Assembly (NCBI RefSeq): GCF_001311825.1
Contig: NZ_BBCB01000019.1
Location: 1-42,984 of the forward strand
Direction: 5' to 3'
DNA: 42,984 nucleotides
Source of the DNA: Salidesulfovibrio brasiliensis JCM 12178
GTDB lineage: Bacteria; Desulfobacterota; Desulfovibrionia; Desulfovibrionales; Desulfovibrionaceae
The position numbers and the translations under genes were made by a program. Under the pieces are notes generated by a model, which had not been told where the DNA came from, searched no databases, and worked only from the letters and a program-made list of their open reading frames with translations. Every line of letters begins with the position of its first letter. Position 1 is the first letter of the stretch. Shown here piece after piece: positions 8,913 to 18,489 of the stretch.

Positions 8913-9740
8913 CTAGGGCCACATTTCGATCTTGGAGGTCAGGGGGAAGGGGGTCTCGGAATCCGGACCGAACCACTTCATGTAGATGGTCTTGTAGGTT
9001 CCGTCCTTCCAGATGTCCTGAATGGCGAAGTTGATGGCGTCGCGCCACTTGGAATCGTCTTCGGGCAGGCCCACGCCGTAAGGCTCGTCGGAGATGAATT
9101 CGCCGACCAGCTCGTATTTGCCGGGGGTCTTGGCGGCAAGGGCGATGAGCAGGGTGGAGTCGGTGGAGATGGCCTGAACGCGGCCCTGACGCAGGGCTTC
9201 GAACATTTCGACTTCGTTCTGGTAGCCGATGACCTGGGGATTGTTGTCGCCCAGAGACTTCAGGTACTTCTTCACGTTGATGATGGAAGTGGTGCCCTGC
9301 ATGGAGCCGATCTTCTTGCCGGCGAGGTCCTTCGGGGCCTTGATGGTGCCGACCGGGGCGAGGAACTTCTGGCCATCGAAGAAGTAGGTGATGGAGAAGT
9401 CGATCTTTTCGTCACGGACGCGCTTGTGGGTCATGTTGGAAAGAACCATGTCGACCTTCGGCGGAGTGGTCTGCACGAAGGAGATGCGGGTCTTGTTGTT
9501 GACAACGACCGGCTCGAGCTTCACGCCGAGGCGCTTGGCGATTTCCTTGGCCATGTCCATGTCGAAGCCGACCCATTCGTTCTTGTCGTTGATGAAGCCG
9601 AAGGGCTTGCCCTTGTTGGAAATGCCCGCACGAACGACTTTGTCGCCCATCACACGGTCGAAGGTGGGACCGGCGAAGACCATGCTGGCCGCGATCATCA
9701 GCATGGCGGCGGAAAGCGCCATGATTTTGAGAATACGCAT
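8913..9740 (-). CDS. periplasmic amino acid-binding protein (SBP family 3)
   Basis: 275 aa with a clear signal peptide (MRILKIMALSAAMLMIAASMVFA, cleavage near residue 23). The polar amino acid-binding fold follows: KPFGFINDKNEWVGFDMDMA, a TDSTLL segment and a C-terminal DIWKDGTYKTIYMKWFG. ATG 9740 has GGAGAGG upstream. It lies between the ATPase and permease genes of one ABC importer, probably for glutamate/aspartate or another polar amino acid; the ligand cannot be read from sequence. Confidence 0.9.
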   Translation of the reverse strand: MRILKIMALSAAMLMIAASMVFAGPTFDRVMGDKVVRAGISNKGKPFGFINDKNEWVGFDMDMAKEIAKRLGVKLEPVVVNNKTRISFVQTTPPKVDMVLSNMTHKRVRDEKIDFSITYFFDGQKFLAPVGTIKAPKDLAGKKIGSMQGTTSIINVKKYLKSLGDNNPQVIGYQNEVEMFEALRQGRVQAISTDSTLLIALAAKTPGKYELVGEFISDEPYGVGLPEDDSKWRDAINFAIQDIWKDGTYKTIYMKWFGPDSETPFPLTSKIEMWP

Positions 9741-9809
9741 AACCTCTCCTTGTTGTGGTTAAAACCGAAAAAGACCCCCCGGACATCCGGCCCGAAAGAT
9801 CGTTATTCG

Positions 9810-10538
9810 CTAGTGGCTGAGTATCTTGCTCAGGAAGTCCTTTGTACGGTCGCTCTGCGGGTTGTGGAAGAACTCCTCGGGGGTGTTCTGTTCCACCATC
9901 GCACCCTCATCCATGAAGATGACCCTGTCGGCGACCTCGCGGGCAAAGCCCATCTCGTGGGTGACGCAGACCATGGTCATGCCCTCGCGGGCGAGCGACT
10001 TCATGACGTCGAGAACCTCGTTGATCATTTCCGGGTCAAGGGCGGAGGTCGGCTCGTCGAACAGCATGATTTTCGGCTGCATTGCCAGCCCGCGGGCGAT
10101 GGCCACGCGCTGCTGCTGACCGCCGGAAAGCTGCGTGGGGTATGCTCCGGCCTTGTCTGGAATGTTTACTTTTTTGAGAAGGTGCATGCCGATCTCGGTG
10201 GCCTGACCGCGAGGCATGCCGCGAACGAGCATGGGCGCGAGGATGACGTTCTCGATAACGCTCATGTGCGGATAGAGGTTGAACGACTGGAAGACGAAGC
10301 CCACTTCGGCGCGCAGGGTGGTCATGTTGGTGCGCGGGTCGTTGACGTTCATGCCGTCCACGACGATGTCGCCCTTCTGGATGGGCTCGAGGCGGTTGAT
10401 ACAGCGAATAAGCGTGCTTTTTCCGGAGCCGCTGGGCCCGCAGATGACCACGACTTCGCCTTTCTCAATTTCCAGGTTGATGTTTTGGAGAACGTGCAGG
10501 TCTCCGAACCATTTATTGACGTTTTTGAAAGAAATCAC
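9810..10538 (-). CDS. polar amino acid ABC transporter ATP-binding protein
   Basis: GlnQ/HisP-type ATPase, 242 aa from a GTG start. Walker [11 protein letters not shown]-loop [10 protein letters not shown], signature LSGGQQQR, Walker B IMLFDEP and the switch His in VTHEMGFA are all present. GTG 10538 is chosen because GAGGAAA lies 6-8 nt upstream and [12 protein letters not shown] matches the usual N-terminus; the frame is open to 10583. First gene of the transporter operon, preceded by a 191-nt gap with a weak sigma54-like site. Confidence 0.93.
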   Translation of the reverse strand: MISFKNVNKWFGDLHVLQNINLEIEKGEVVVICGPSGSGKSTLIRCINRLEPIQKGDIVVDGMNVNDPRTNMTTLRAEVGFVFQSFNLYPHMSVIENVILAPMLVRGMPRGQATEIGMHLLKKVNIPDKAGAYPTQLSGGQQQRVAIARGLAMQPKIMLFDEPTSALDPEMINEVLDVMKSLAREGMTMVCVTHEMGFAREVADRVIFMDEGAMVEQNTPEEFFHNPQSDRTKDFLSKILSH

Positions 10539-10637
10539 GTTTTTTCCTCGTTTCGTTCCATTCGAAAAAGACAAAGCAGCCACTAGCAGAAAAACAGCTG
10601 CTGGGCAAATTTTTTTTTTAATGTTGTCAGGCAGCTA

Positions 10638-10654
10638 TGCGATTGCATTGCCGA
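10638..10654 (-). promoter_or_regulatory. possible weak sigma54 promoter for the amino acid ABC operon
   Basis: Minus strand CGGCAATGCAATCGCA shows GG-N10-GC spacing with partial matches to TGGCAC/TTGC. It sits about 100 nt upstream of the ATPase start. Only the core dinucleotides and CA match well, so this may be chance. Confidence 0.25.
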
Positions 10655-10729
10655 GCAAACGAAAAGGCGAGGCTATGATTTCTTGCGATTTACATTAATT
10701 TCCACGATGATTGTTGCGAAAAACGTAAA

Positions 10730-12097
10730 CTAACATTCAGTCATGGACAGGGCCAAACCGCCCTCTGACGTCTCCTTGTATTTTTGGGACATGTCGTGGC
10801 CGGTTTCCTTCATGGCCTGCACCACCTTGTCCAGATCGACCATGTGGTAGGCGGCCTCCACCGTGGTGGCTATCAGGTAGGCGTTGTATGCCTTGACCGC
10901 GCCCATGGCGTTTCTTTCGATGCATGGTATCTGCACGAAGCCGCCCACGGGGTCGCAGGTCAGGCCGAGATGGTGCTCCAGTGCGATTTCGGCGGAGTTC
11001 TCCGTGATCTGGAAGCGGTAGCCGCGTGCATAGGCGAGCATTGCCGCGGCCATGGCCGACGCGGTGCCCACCTCGCCCTGGCAGCCTACCTCCGCGCCCG
11101 AGATGCTCGCGTTATGCTTCACGAGAAACCCTATGGCCGATGCTGCGAGCAGGCCCTCGCGGATCTCCTCTGTCAGCGCGCCCATGTGTCGTTTCAAGAC
11201 AAAGAGTATGGCGGGAATGACGCCCGCTGCCCCGGCGGTCGGCGCTGTCACGATGCAGTGTCCGGCGGCGTTTTCCTCGGATGCGGCCAGCGCGTATGCG
11301 TTCAGGGCCTTGATGAATCCGGACCCCTGAAAGTGTTCGTTTCGGGCATGGCCGTACATGGTCGGCGCCTTGCGGTGCAGCCCTATCGGGCCGGGGAGCT
11401 TGCCCGTGGTGGTGATGCCTTTTTCAACGGCGTGCTCCATGACCTCGATGAGATTGTCGAGGGCGTCGTTGATCTCCTGTTCGGTTCTGCCGGTGATGGC
11501 TTTTTCGTTTTCAAGGATCAGTTCATGAAGCCTGATGTCGTTGTCTGTCAGGTGTTTCTTGAGGGCGGCCATGTTGTTGTACGGATACTTCGGGCGGCCG
11601 CGCTCCGGCTCCACATATCCCTTCCAGCGCAGGAAACCGCCGCCGATGGAGTAGTATTCGCGCTCCAGAAGGGTGTTTTCGTTTTTGTCAAGGAGTCGGA
11701 AGACCATGGTGTTGCTGTGGGGGTAGTCGTGCTCCACGGCGTCCATGATGATGTTGTTGGCGTGGAAGGTGACGAAGGTGCCCACAAGGTCAAGCTCGTG
11801 CGTTTCGTCGGGGGTGCGGTCAAGGTTGTCCAGCACTTCGGGCGGGCAGTGTTCGGGGCTGTGTCCCAACAGGCCGGATATGACGGCCTTGCGGGTGCCG
11901 TGCCCCGCGCCGGTGGCGCTGAGGGAGCCGAAGAGACGGATTTCCAGTTTCTCGACGAGTTCCTTTGTGTCCACCGGCAGCGCCCTGCTCAGGGCCATGA
12001 AGTCGGAACCGGCCTTCATGGGGCCGATGGTGTGGGAACTGGACGGACCGGGGCCGACCTTGAACAGTTCGAATATGGATGTGGTGATGGTGTCCAT
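10730..12097 (-). CDS. sdaA: L-serine dehydratase (iron-sulfur, single chain)
   Basis: Deaminates L-serine to pyruvate and ammonia with a 4Fe-4S cluster. 455 aa, the length of the one-polypeptide form. The beta-domain motif [10 protein letters not shown] is near the N-terminus. Three cysteines suitable as cluster ligands lie in [21 protein letters not shown] and QIPCIERNA. The protein ends in TEC, a C-terminal cysteine like the one that caps the free iron in the Legionella enzyme. ATG 12097 has GGGAGG upstream. It follows an orphan binding-protein gene by 79 nt on the same strand. Confidence 0.94.
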   Translation of the reverse strand: MDTITTSIFELFKVGPGPSSSHTIGPMKAGSDFMALSRALPVDTKELVEKLEIRLFGSLSATGAGHGTRKAVISGLLGHSPEHCPPEVLDNLDRTPDETHELDLVGTFVTFHANNIIMDAVEHDYPHSNTMVFRLLDKNENTLLEREYYSIGGGFLRWKGYVEPERGRPKYPYNNMAALKKHLTDNDIRLHELILENEKAITGRTEQEINDALDNLIEVMEHAVEKGITTTGKLPGPIGLHRKAPTMYGHARNEHFQGSGFIKALNAYALAASEENAAGHCIVTAPTAGAAGVIPAILFVLKRHMGALTEEIREGLLAASAIGFLVKHNASISGAEVGCQGEVGTASAMAAAMLAYARGYRFQITENSAEIALEHHLGLTCDPVGGFVQIPCIERNAMGAVKAYNAYLIATTVEAAYHMVDLDKVVQAMKETGHDMSQKYKETSEGGLALSMTEC

Positions 12098-12176
12098 GAA
12101 GCGCCTCCCGATGGTTTTTGATTTCGGGAGTATGCCTCAGGAAGGGCAGTCCGGGCAACTGTTTCCGGATCAGGTG

Positions 12177-12950
12177 TTACAGTTGGTGGGTGTAGAAGGT
12201 CGGAACTTCGAAGTTCCACTTGTCGAAGATCTTTTTCATCTCTCCGCTTCTGTAGAGGACGTCCATGGCATCGTTATATATTTTCATGGCCTTTTCACCC
12301 AACCGGGTCTTGGCAAACATGGGGTAATACGCTCGTTTGCCGACTGGCCGGATGGCGAAATCATCCATGTTGAAGGGCATTTTGTTTTCTTTGAGGGACA
12401 TGCGAATGAGCGCGATGTCATCTATATAAAAATCGGCCCGGCCAAGGATGACAACACCGAGACAGGAGGCCCCGGATACCAGTTCGCGGTGTCGGATGCC
12501 GTCCGGGAAGTTTTCGGGTGTGTAGTAGCCCTTTCGCCAAACGACCTCGCGCCCCACGAGGCTTTTTGCTCCCTTCCAGTCCGGGACATTGGATTTCCTG
12601 AAGAAGGCGTGAAAGTCGTTTTCGTACATGGGACGGGAGGCGGGGACGAGTTGGGGAACCGGGAGGTCGTTGCAGGTCATGAAGTCGGCCCGGCCCCGCC
12701 GAACCATCTCATACGCGCGTTCTGACGGCGCATAAATCCGTTTCACCTCGATGCCGAGAGGCGCGTAGGCGGCGCGGAGCAGTTCATGGTAGAGACCGGT
12801 CCCGTCTTTGTTGGTGAAGTTTTCCCACGAGGGACCAATGACCACGACCTTTTTGGGGGTGGCGTCAGCGCCAAGCGCCTGACAGGTCATCATCAGAAAG
12901 ATGGTGACGCTCAATGCAAGAGCTCGTGGTATGGTCCCATGTATCAACAT
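12177..12950 (-). CDS. orphan periplasmic substrate-binding protein (SBP family 3-like)
   Basis: 257 aa from ATG 12950, which gives a good signal peptide (hydrophobic ALALSVTIFLMMTCQALG, cleavage after ALGA). A TTG at 12995 opens the frame further but adds charged residues before the signal. The mature part has the bilobal features of PBPb proteins (GIEVKRIYAPSERAYEMVRRG, GRADFYIDDIALI, YRSGEMKKIFDKWNF). No permease or ATPase adjoins it. Such orphan proteins are numerous in Desulfovibrionaceae and may feed sensor kinases. The ribosome site is weak. Confidence 0.75.
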   Translation of the reverse strand: MLIHGTIPRALALSVTIFLMMTCQALGADATPKKVVVIGPSWENFTNKDGTGLYHELLRAAYAPLGIEVKRIYAPSERAYEMVRRGRADFMTCNDLPVPQLVPASRPMYENDFHAFFRKSNVPDWKGAKSLVGREVVWRKGYYTPENFPDGIRHRELVSGASCLGVVILGRADFYIDDIALIRMSLKENKMPFNMDDFAIRPVGKRAYYPMFAKTRLGEKAMKIYNDAMDVLYRSGEMKKIFDKWNFEVPTFYTHQL

Positions 12951-13150
12951 GATAACTGTTTCTTTAATCCGAATATGAATTCGCGCAACCTTCAATATTG
13001 CTCACGTATGGGCAGATGTGCCTCCTTTCGAGTTGCTTTGAACAGGGTGTGGAAAAGGTTGTACTTCCCGCATGATGCAGCTGTGGCGCATTGCTCATAG
13101 TTTGTGTCATTCTGTATCTACCTGTTTTTATGTGTCATTTATGGGGATGT

Positions 13151-13181
13151 AGCACCCCTCACGTCGAAGCAGAGGGGTGCT
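13151..13181 (-). terminator. hairpin downstream of gadB
   Basis: AGCACCCCTC (13151-13160) pairs perfectly with GAGGGGTGCT (13172-13181) around an 11-nt loop, about 10 nt past the gadB stop. No T run follows on the minus strand, so it is a weak terminator or a 3' stabilising stem. Confidence 0.5.
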
Positions 13182-13191
13182 GTTCTCGGTG

Positions 13192-14592
13192 TTAACGACC
13201 ACCGTGATCGAAACCGCCCGTGTCGTTTTCGGGATGCGAATGCGAAATGGGGTTTTGTTTAAGATTTTCGACACTGCGGCGCAAATCATTCATGAAAAGG
13301 TCGGCGAGGTCGCGGCTGAAACCGTGACGGACAAGCGCTCTCATGATCACGAAATCCTCGCGGTTGGGGGGCATGGAGTAGGCCGGAACCTGCCAGCCGC
13401 GGGCGCGCAGCTTTTCGGAAAGGTCGTAGAGCGTGAATCCGGGGTCTTCGCCGTCCTTCAGCGCCCAGCTCAGGGCCGGGATGCCGCCGCGTCCGTCATA
13501 GATGATCTGGAAGATGCCGAGCTTGTCCACTTCGTCGGCGAGGTAGGCAGCCGTTTTGTAGCAGGCTTCGTGAATCTTGCGGTAGCCTTCGCGCCCGAGC
13601 CGGAGGAAGTTGTAGTACTGCGCCACGATCTGGCCGCCCGGCCGGGAGAAGTTCAGGGCAAAGGTCGGCATGTTGCCGCCGAGGTAATTGACTTGGAAGA
13701 CAAGGTCTTCGGGAAGGTCTTTTGCGTCGCGCCAGACTACCCAGCCCACGCCGAGGGGGGAGAGGCCGAACTTGTGGCCCGAGGCGTTGATGGACTTGAC
13801 GCGCTCAAGGCGGAAATCCCACACGAGGTCCGGGTCGCAGAACGGGGCGAGGAACGCGCCGCTTGCGCCGTCAACGTGCACCGGGATGTCGAGGCCCGTG
13901 TCTTCCTGAAGCTTGTCCAGCGCGCGGCAGACCGCTTCCACTGGTTCGTACTGGCAGGTGAAGGTTACGCCGAGGGTCGGGACCACGCCGATGGTGTTCT
14001 CGTCGCAGCGTTTGATGACTTCTTCGGGACTCATGATGAGCCGGTTCTTTTCCATGGGAATCTCGCGCAGTTCGATGTCCCAGTAGCGGGCGAACTTGTG
14101 CCAGCAGACCTGTACCGGGCCGCAGATGAGGTTCGGTTTGTCCGTGGGTTTCCCGGCTTGGCGCATCCTGTCGCGCCAGCGCCACTTCATGGCCATGCCG
14201 CCGAGCATCGCGGCCTCGCTGGAGCCGGTGGTGGAGCAGCCCATGGTGTTGGCAGCGTCCGGCGAGTTCCAGAGGCTGGCCAGCATGTGCACGCAGCGCG
14301 CTTCCAGTTCTGCGGTCTGCGGATACTCGTCCTTGTCGATCATGTTCTTGTCCACGCACTCGTCCATGAGCCGGTGAATCTCCGGTTCCACCCACGTCTG
14401 GCAGAAGGTGGCGAGGTTCTGGCGCGAGTTGCCGTCCAGCATCAGCTCGTCATGAACCACCTGATAGACGTGCCGGGGGTGGTGCTCCTTGTCCGGGAAG
14501 CGGTACTTGGGCATGGAAACGTCGATGTCTGTGGACGCGTAGACGTCGTCGAGAAGGTTGGAGCGAACGCTGTTTTTGTCGTGTAATGCCAT
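13192..14592 (-). CDS. gadB: glutamate decarboxylase
   Basis: PLP enzyme converting glutamate plus a proton to GABA and CO2. 466 aa, matching E. coli GadA/B in length and along most of the sequence, including [20 protein letters not shown] and the PLP-lysine motif [15 protein letters not shown]. The C-terminal tail is His-rich ([16 protein letters not shown]) and differs from the E. coli tail, whose His closes the active site at neutral pH. ATG 14592 has GAGGT upstream. The gene is 25 nt downstream of gadC on the same strand, forming a gadC-gadB operon for glutamate-dependent acid resistance. Confidence 0.95.
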   Translation of the reverse strand: MALHDKNSVRSNLLDDVYASTDIDVSMPKYRFPDKEHHPRHVYQVVHDELMLDGNSRQNLATFCQTWVEPEIHRLMDECVDKNMIDKDEYPQTAELEARCVHMLASLWNSPDAANTMGCSTTGSSEAAMLGGMAMKWRWRDRMRQAGKPTDKPNLICGPVQVCWHKFARYWDIELREIPMEKNRLIMSPEEVIKRCDENTIGVVPTLGVTFTCQYEPVEAVCRALDKLQEDTGLDIPVHVDGASGAFLAPFCDPDLVWDFRLERVKSINASGHKFGLSPLGVGWVVWRDAKDLPEDLVFQVNYLGGNMPTFALNFSRPGGQIVAQYYNFLRLGREGYRKIHEACYKTAAYLADEVDKLGIFQIIYDGRGGIPALSWALKDGEDPGFTLYDLSEKLRARGWQVPAYSMPPNREDFVIMRALVRHGFSRDLADLFMNDLRRSVENLKQNPISHSHPENDTGGFDHGGR

Positions 14593-14617
14593 GGCTACCT
14601 CGTCGTTCAGTGGTTGG

Positions 14618-16045
14618 TTATTGATCGGTTTCGGACTGCTTCCACTCGGGCTTCTTGCAGGCGTGGATGATCATGGGCAGGCCCACGAACACGACCAGCC
14701 CGGCCGCCACGAGACCGACGTACAGCGCCGGGTTGCCCACGGGCAGGTTGCTTGGGGGGAAGAATCCCACCAGCAGGGAAAAGCAGACGCCCAGCAGACC
14801 GATGCCCGCCACGGCGCAGAGCCCGCCCACGCCGCCGGGAACCTTGTAGGTGCGCGGCAGGTCCGGTCGTTCAATGCGGAGCTTGATGGCTGCGGCGTAC
14901 ATCAGGATGTACATGACCAGATACAGGGTCACGGTCATGGCGGAGAGCACAAAGAACGCGACCGAGACGTTCTTCATGATGAAATAGAGCATAGCGAGCA
15001 GGCTGACGATGACCGCCTGTATCATCAGGATGGTCACCTGCACGCCGTTCTTGTTCACCTTGGCCATGAACGGGGGAATCTCGCCCTGCTTGGCGGTTTC
15101 GAGCAGTCCCCGGCTCGGGCCGCCGACCCAGCTCATGACCCCGCCGATGGCACCGAAGGCCACCAGCAGACCGATGATCGGGGTGAGGAATCCAATGTGG
15201 AACTTGTTCAGCAGTTGCTGGAACGCCTGCATGAGCCCGGCGGTGAGGCTGATCTCCTTGGCCGGGATGACTGCGGCCACGGCCATGGAGCCGAGCGTGA
15301 ACAGCGTGAAGATTATTGCCGCGGCCAGAAACATGCTGCGCGGGAACTGCGTGCTGGGGTTCTCGAGCTCGTTGGCGTGGACCGCGTGCACCTCCACGCC
15401 CGCAAAGAGCAGGATGATGCCCGCCAGAAACGCCACACTGCCGAGGCCGGTCAGATGCGGGAAGAGTCGTGCGTGGGATCCGGTCCCGGCGTCGAGGAAC
15501 ATGACCGGGTTGCCCTGATCCACCCAAAGCAGCCCGAGCAGGATGATGAGGATGCCGGGCAGGACCGTTCCGAGCAGCACGCCGTATTTGGTGACGCGGC
15601 TTGCCACGTCGCTTCCGGCGAGGGTGAGCAGGGTTGCGCTCCAGTAGCAGGCAAGGATGACGATGCCCGTATACACGCCGCTGTTTGCCAGCTCCGGGTC
15701 CATGAACAGGTAAGCCAGCGCGCTTGCGGCAAAGGCGAGCACGGTGGGGTACCAGACCACGTTCTGTATCCACTGCAGCCAGATGGCCGTGAACCCCCAG
15801 CGCGAGCCGAACGCGGCCTTGATCCATGTGTATACGCCGCCGCCCTGTTTGCCGAACGCGCCGCCAAGCTCTGCGGCCACCAGCGATGCCGGGATGAGGA
15901 ACATGACCGACGCGAACAGGATGTAGAAGATCATGGAGAGCCCTTCCTTGGCCATCATCGGCAGGCCGCGAAGGCTGACCACCGCCGCCACGGTCATCAT
16001 GGAAAGGGTGAAGACGCTCATGCTCTTTTTGCCGCTTTTGCTCAT
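14618..16045 (-). CDS. gadC: glutamate/GABA antiporter
   Basis: APC-superfamily exchanger importing glutamate and exporting GABA. 475 aa with about 12 hydrophobic helices, including the [18 protein letters not shown] region typical of GadC-type antiporters. The protein ends shortly after the last helix ([15 protein letters not shown]), so it lacks the roughly 35-residue C-terminal plug that gates E. coli GadC (511 aa). ATG 16045 has GGGAGT upstream. A terminator at 16152 separates it from the gene before it, so it should have its own promoter in 16046-16150, where I see only AT-rich sequence. Confidence 0.92.
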   Translation of the reverse strand: MSKSGKKSMSVFTLSMMTVAAVVSLRGLPMMAKEGLSMIFYILFASVMFLIPASLVAAELGGAFGKQGGGVYTWIKAAFGSRWGFTAIWLQWIQNVVWYPTVLAFAASALAYLFMDPELANSGVYTGIVILACYWSATLLTLAGSDVASRVTKYGVLLGTVLPGILIILLGLLWVDQGNPVMFLDAGTGSHARLFPHLTGLGSVAFLAGIILLFAGVEVHAVHANELENPSTQFPRSMFLAAAIIFTLFTLGSMAVAAVIPAKEISLTAGLMQAFQQLLNKFHIGFLTPIIGLLVAFGAIGGVMSWVGGPSRGLLETAKQGEIPPFMAKVNKNGVQVTILMIQAVIVSLLAMLYFIMKNVSVAFFVLSAMTVTLYLVMYILMYAAAIKLRIERPDLPRTYKVPGGVGGLCAVAGIGLLGVCFSLLVGFFPPSNLPVGNPALYVGLVAAGLVVFVGLPMIIHACKKPEWKQSETDQ

Positions 16046-16151
16046 GCTGACTCCCGGTTTTGCTGCTCGTGTTTCATTAAATATGAATTGGATAGCACTA
16101 CTTGCGTATCAGAAAATCGATTCCGCGGGCAAGGCGCGTGACAAAAAAATA

Positions 16152-16180
16152 CCGGGCGGCTCTTCAGGAGAACCGCCCGG
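16152..16180 (-). terminator. terminator of the 16188-16772 gene
   Basis: A 10-bp GC-rich stem (16152-16161 with 16171-16180, with a G-U pair) is followed on the minus strand by TATTTTTTTG. Confidence 0.85.
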
Positions 16181-16187
16181 CTTCATG

Positions 16188-16772
16188 CTATTCGGCGTCA
16201 TCATATTCCTTTCGGACTTCCGCAAGCCGTGACCTGTAGCCTTCGGCGTCACCGTATTCGAAGAAATGTCGGTAGCGGCTGTGGACCGACTTCACCGGAC
16301 GCGCGTGCCGGATGGGACACCAGTACTGCTCGGTGCGCGCTGCCACCTCGCGGACAAAGCTTATGAGCCCGTTGAAGTAGCCGCAGTACATGCAGTTCAC
16401 CTTTTCCAGCCAGTTGAGATACTGGAGCGCCTGCCTGTCGATGACCACGTAGTCCCTGCGCCTGACGCGCGGAATGCCGTAGATCGGGAAGCAGATGAGC
16501 TGGTAGACCCATGTGGCGATATCAAGGATTGCGGCCGGGATAAGCGGGGCCCAGATGATGGGGATGGTCAGGACGATGAAGAAGCCCGAGTCGTAGACGT
16601 ACTCGGAGAGCTTTGCGGCCATCTCCTTGTGCTGGCGGGCGATTTCCGTACGGAAATACACCTTTCGCTTTTCGATTGTATAGCGCAGTTCGTTGCGCCG
16701 CCTGCCGAGTTCTTCGGTGAGTTCCTTTTCCAGTCCCTGAATGCGGTTCAGCAGTTCATTGAGTTGCGTCAT
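16188..16772 (-). CDS. unrecognised membrane protein with a Cys motif
   Basis: 194 aa, function unknown to me. Residues 1-55 are charged and probably coiled coil (LLNRIQGLEKELTEELGRRR). Residues 63-100 form one or two hydrophobic helices. The C-terminal domain has NCMYCGYFNGLISF (C127, C130) and QYWCPIRHA (C152), with nearby His residues that could bind metal or a disulfide. ATG 16772 has GAGGA upstream; own terminator at 16152. It lies upstream of gadC on the same strand but is transcriptionally separated from it. I recall similar CMYC...YWCPI proteins as conserved hypotheticals, without a role. Confidence 0.8.
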   Translation of the reverse strand: MTQLNELLNRIQGLEKELTEELGRRRNELRYTIEKRKVYFRTEIARQHKEMAAKLSEYVYDSGFFIVLTIPIIWAPLIPAAILDIATWVYQLICFPIYGIPRVRRRDYVVIDRQALQYLNWLEKVNCMYCGYFNGLISFVREVAARTEQYWCPIRHARPVKSVHSRYRHFFEYGDAEGYRSRLAEVRKEYDDAE

Positions 16773-16926
16773 GGTTCCTCGCTGGCATTTTCTGTGTCAG
16801 GTGGTGTGATTTCATATGTGGTACGAGTTGCGTGAAACATATCATGTCGAACTGTTTGCAGCCAATCAAAAAGACGGAGACGCAGTCTCTTTTGTGTAAA
16901 GAAGGATTGTAGGGGTGCAAAAAAAC

Positions 16927-16955
16927 TTGCATGGATGCGCGGGAATCCATAAATT
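16927..16955 (+). promoter_or_regulatory. sigma70-like promoter abutting the nagZ start codon
   Basis: TTGCAT (16927-16932), 17-nt spacer, TAAATT (16950-16955), then 6 nt to the ATG at 16962. Transcription would start at or next to the start codon. Confidence 0.4.
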
Positions 16956-16961
16956 GAAAGA

Positions 16962-18049
16962 ATGCGCTTTATCATCTTTCTCATTCTCATGTTGGTTTCA
17001 TTTCCTGTTCAGGCTGATATCGCTTCTCTTGATGTCATGGCCGGTCAGATGCTCATGGCGGGTTTTCGCGGCGACCATGTGGACGCCGAGAGTCCCATCG
17101 TTCGTGACATACGTACCCGTCACCTCGGTGGAGTGGTGCTGTTCGATTACGACGTGGCCCTCGGGCGGCCTGATCGGAACGTCAAGAGTCCCGAACAGGT
17201 CCGCGAACTGATCGCCGAACTGAAATCCCGGGCCGATATCCCGTTGCTGGTGGCCGTGGATCAGGAAGGTGGCAAGGTGCAGCGGCTCAAGGCCAAGTGG
17301 GGCTTTCCCGAAACGCCTTCCGCCGAAGTGCTCGGCCAGCGAGGGCCCGATGCCGCCCGGACCGCCGGGAGCATCATCGGCAGGACGCTTGCCGACGTCG
17401 GGTTCACCATGGACTACGCCCCGGTGGTGGACGTGAACGTGGACCCCGAGAGCCCGGCCATCGGTGCCATCGGGCGCAGTTTTTCCGCCGACCCCGAAGT
17501 CGTGGCCCGCGATGCGGCGGCATTTATCAAAGGGCTTTCTTCCCATGGCGTCATCTCCTGCCTGAAGCATTTCCCCGGACACGGCAGCGCGAGCTCGGAC
17601 AGCCACCTCGGCGTCACGGATGTGACCCGCACGTGGAGCGACATTGAGCTCATTCCCTACAGAAGACTCGTTGAGCAGGGTTTTGACGGCATGATCATGA
17701 CCGCGCACGTTTTCAACGCAAATCTGGACCTGACCATCCGGCCACGCTTTCCAGGCCTGTCATCACCGGCATCCTGCGTGACGGGCTCGGCTGGGACGGG
17801 GTGGTCATCACCGACGACATGGACATGAAGGCCGTGAGCGAGCGCTACGGCATGCGGGAGTCCATCCGGCTGGCCATTCTGGCCGGGGCGGACATCATCC
17901 TTTACGGCAACAACCTTCGTTACGACCCCGGCGTGGTCGCCAAGGCGCACCAGACGATTCTCGATCTGGTTCGCTCGGGCGAGGTGTCCGAAGAGCGCGT
18001 CAGGGAGTCATATAAGAGGATAATGAAGCTCAAGTCGCGTCTGAACTGA
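16962..18049 (+). CDS. nagZ: secreted GH3 / NagZ-like beta-N-acetylhexosaminidase, with apparent 1-nt frameshift
   Basis: Glycoside hydrolase family 3. A signal peptide (MRFIIFLILMLVSFPVQA) suggests a periplasmic place, unlike cytoplasmic NagZ. The first frame carries LLVAVDQEGGKVQRL and KHFPGHGSASSDSHLG, the family His/Asp signature. The nucleophile segment VVITDDMDMKAV is in the next frame (17801-18049). Adding one C in ACC at about 17735 gives LDLTHPATLSRPVITGIL and joins them into about 362 aa. The ribosome site is poor (GAAAGA), in line with a possible leaderless start. It may be cotranscribed with cdd, 14 nt downstream. Substrate (peptidoglycan sugar) is inferred from family. Confidence 0.85.
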
Positions 18050-18063
18050 GACAAGGAGGAAGC

Positions 18064-18489
18064 ATGGGGCGCATTGACGAATCCGTCTGGGAAGACCTTG
18101 TGGCCGAGGCGCGCGTTGCGTCGAAGAACGCATACTGTCCCGAAAGCGGTCTTGCCGTGGGCGCGGCGCTGCTCATGCCCGACGGACGCATGGTTCCGGG
18201 CAGCAATGTCGAGAACGCCTCGTTCGGCCTGACCAACTGCGCGGAGCGCACCGCCGTTTTCTCTGCCGTCACTGGAGGCTTGAAGCCCGGCGAGGCCCGG
18301 GCCATTGCCGTGTATACGCCCACTCTGGAGCCTGTCAGCCCGTGCGGAGCCTGCCGTCAGGTCATGTCCGAGTTCTTTTCGCCCCGTGGCAGGGTGCGCG
18401 CCGTATGCGACGGTCCCGAAATCAAGGAGTGGACCGTGAGTGATCTGCTGCCGGACGCTTTCACCTTCCGCAAGGCGGGAGATGGCTGA
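18064..18489 (+). CDS. cdd: cytidine deaminase
   Basis: Homotetrameric zinc enzyme converting cytidine/deoxycytidine to uridine/deoxyuridine. 141 aa. The NCAERTA segment supplies a zinc Cys and the catalytic Glu, and SPCGACRQVM supplies the other two Cys ligands. GSNVENASFGLTNC is the substrate loop. Strong AAGGAGGA upstream of ATG 18064. Its stop overlaps the deoA start (TGATG), so the two salvage enzymes are coupled: cytidine to uridine, then phosphorolysis. Confidence 0.96.
   Translation: MGRIDESVWEDLVAEARVASKNAYCPESGLAVGAALLMPDGRMVPGSNVENASFGLTNCAERTAVFSAVTGGLKPGEARAIAVYTPTLEPVSPCGACRQVMSEFFSPRGRVRAVCDGPEIKEWTVSDLLPDAFTFRKAGDG

Noticed and set aside
14558-16141. 527-aa plus-strand open frame opposite gadC
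   Set aside because: Longer than gadC itself, but very rich in His/Glu/Asp/Gln as expected of the complement of a membrane protein gene.
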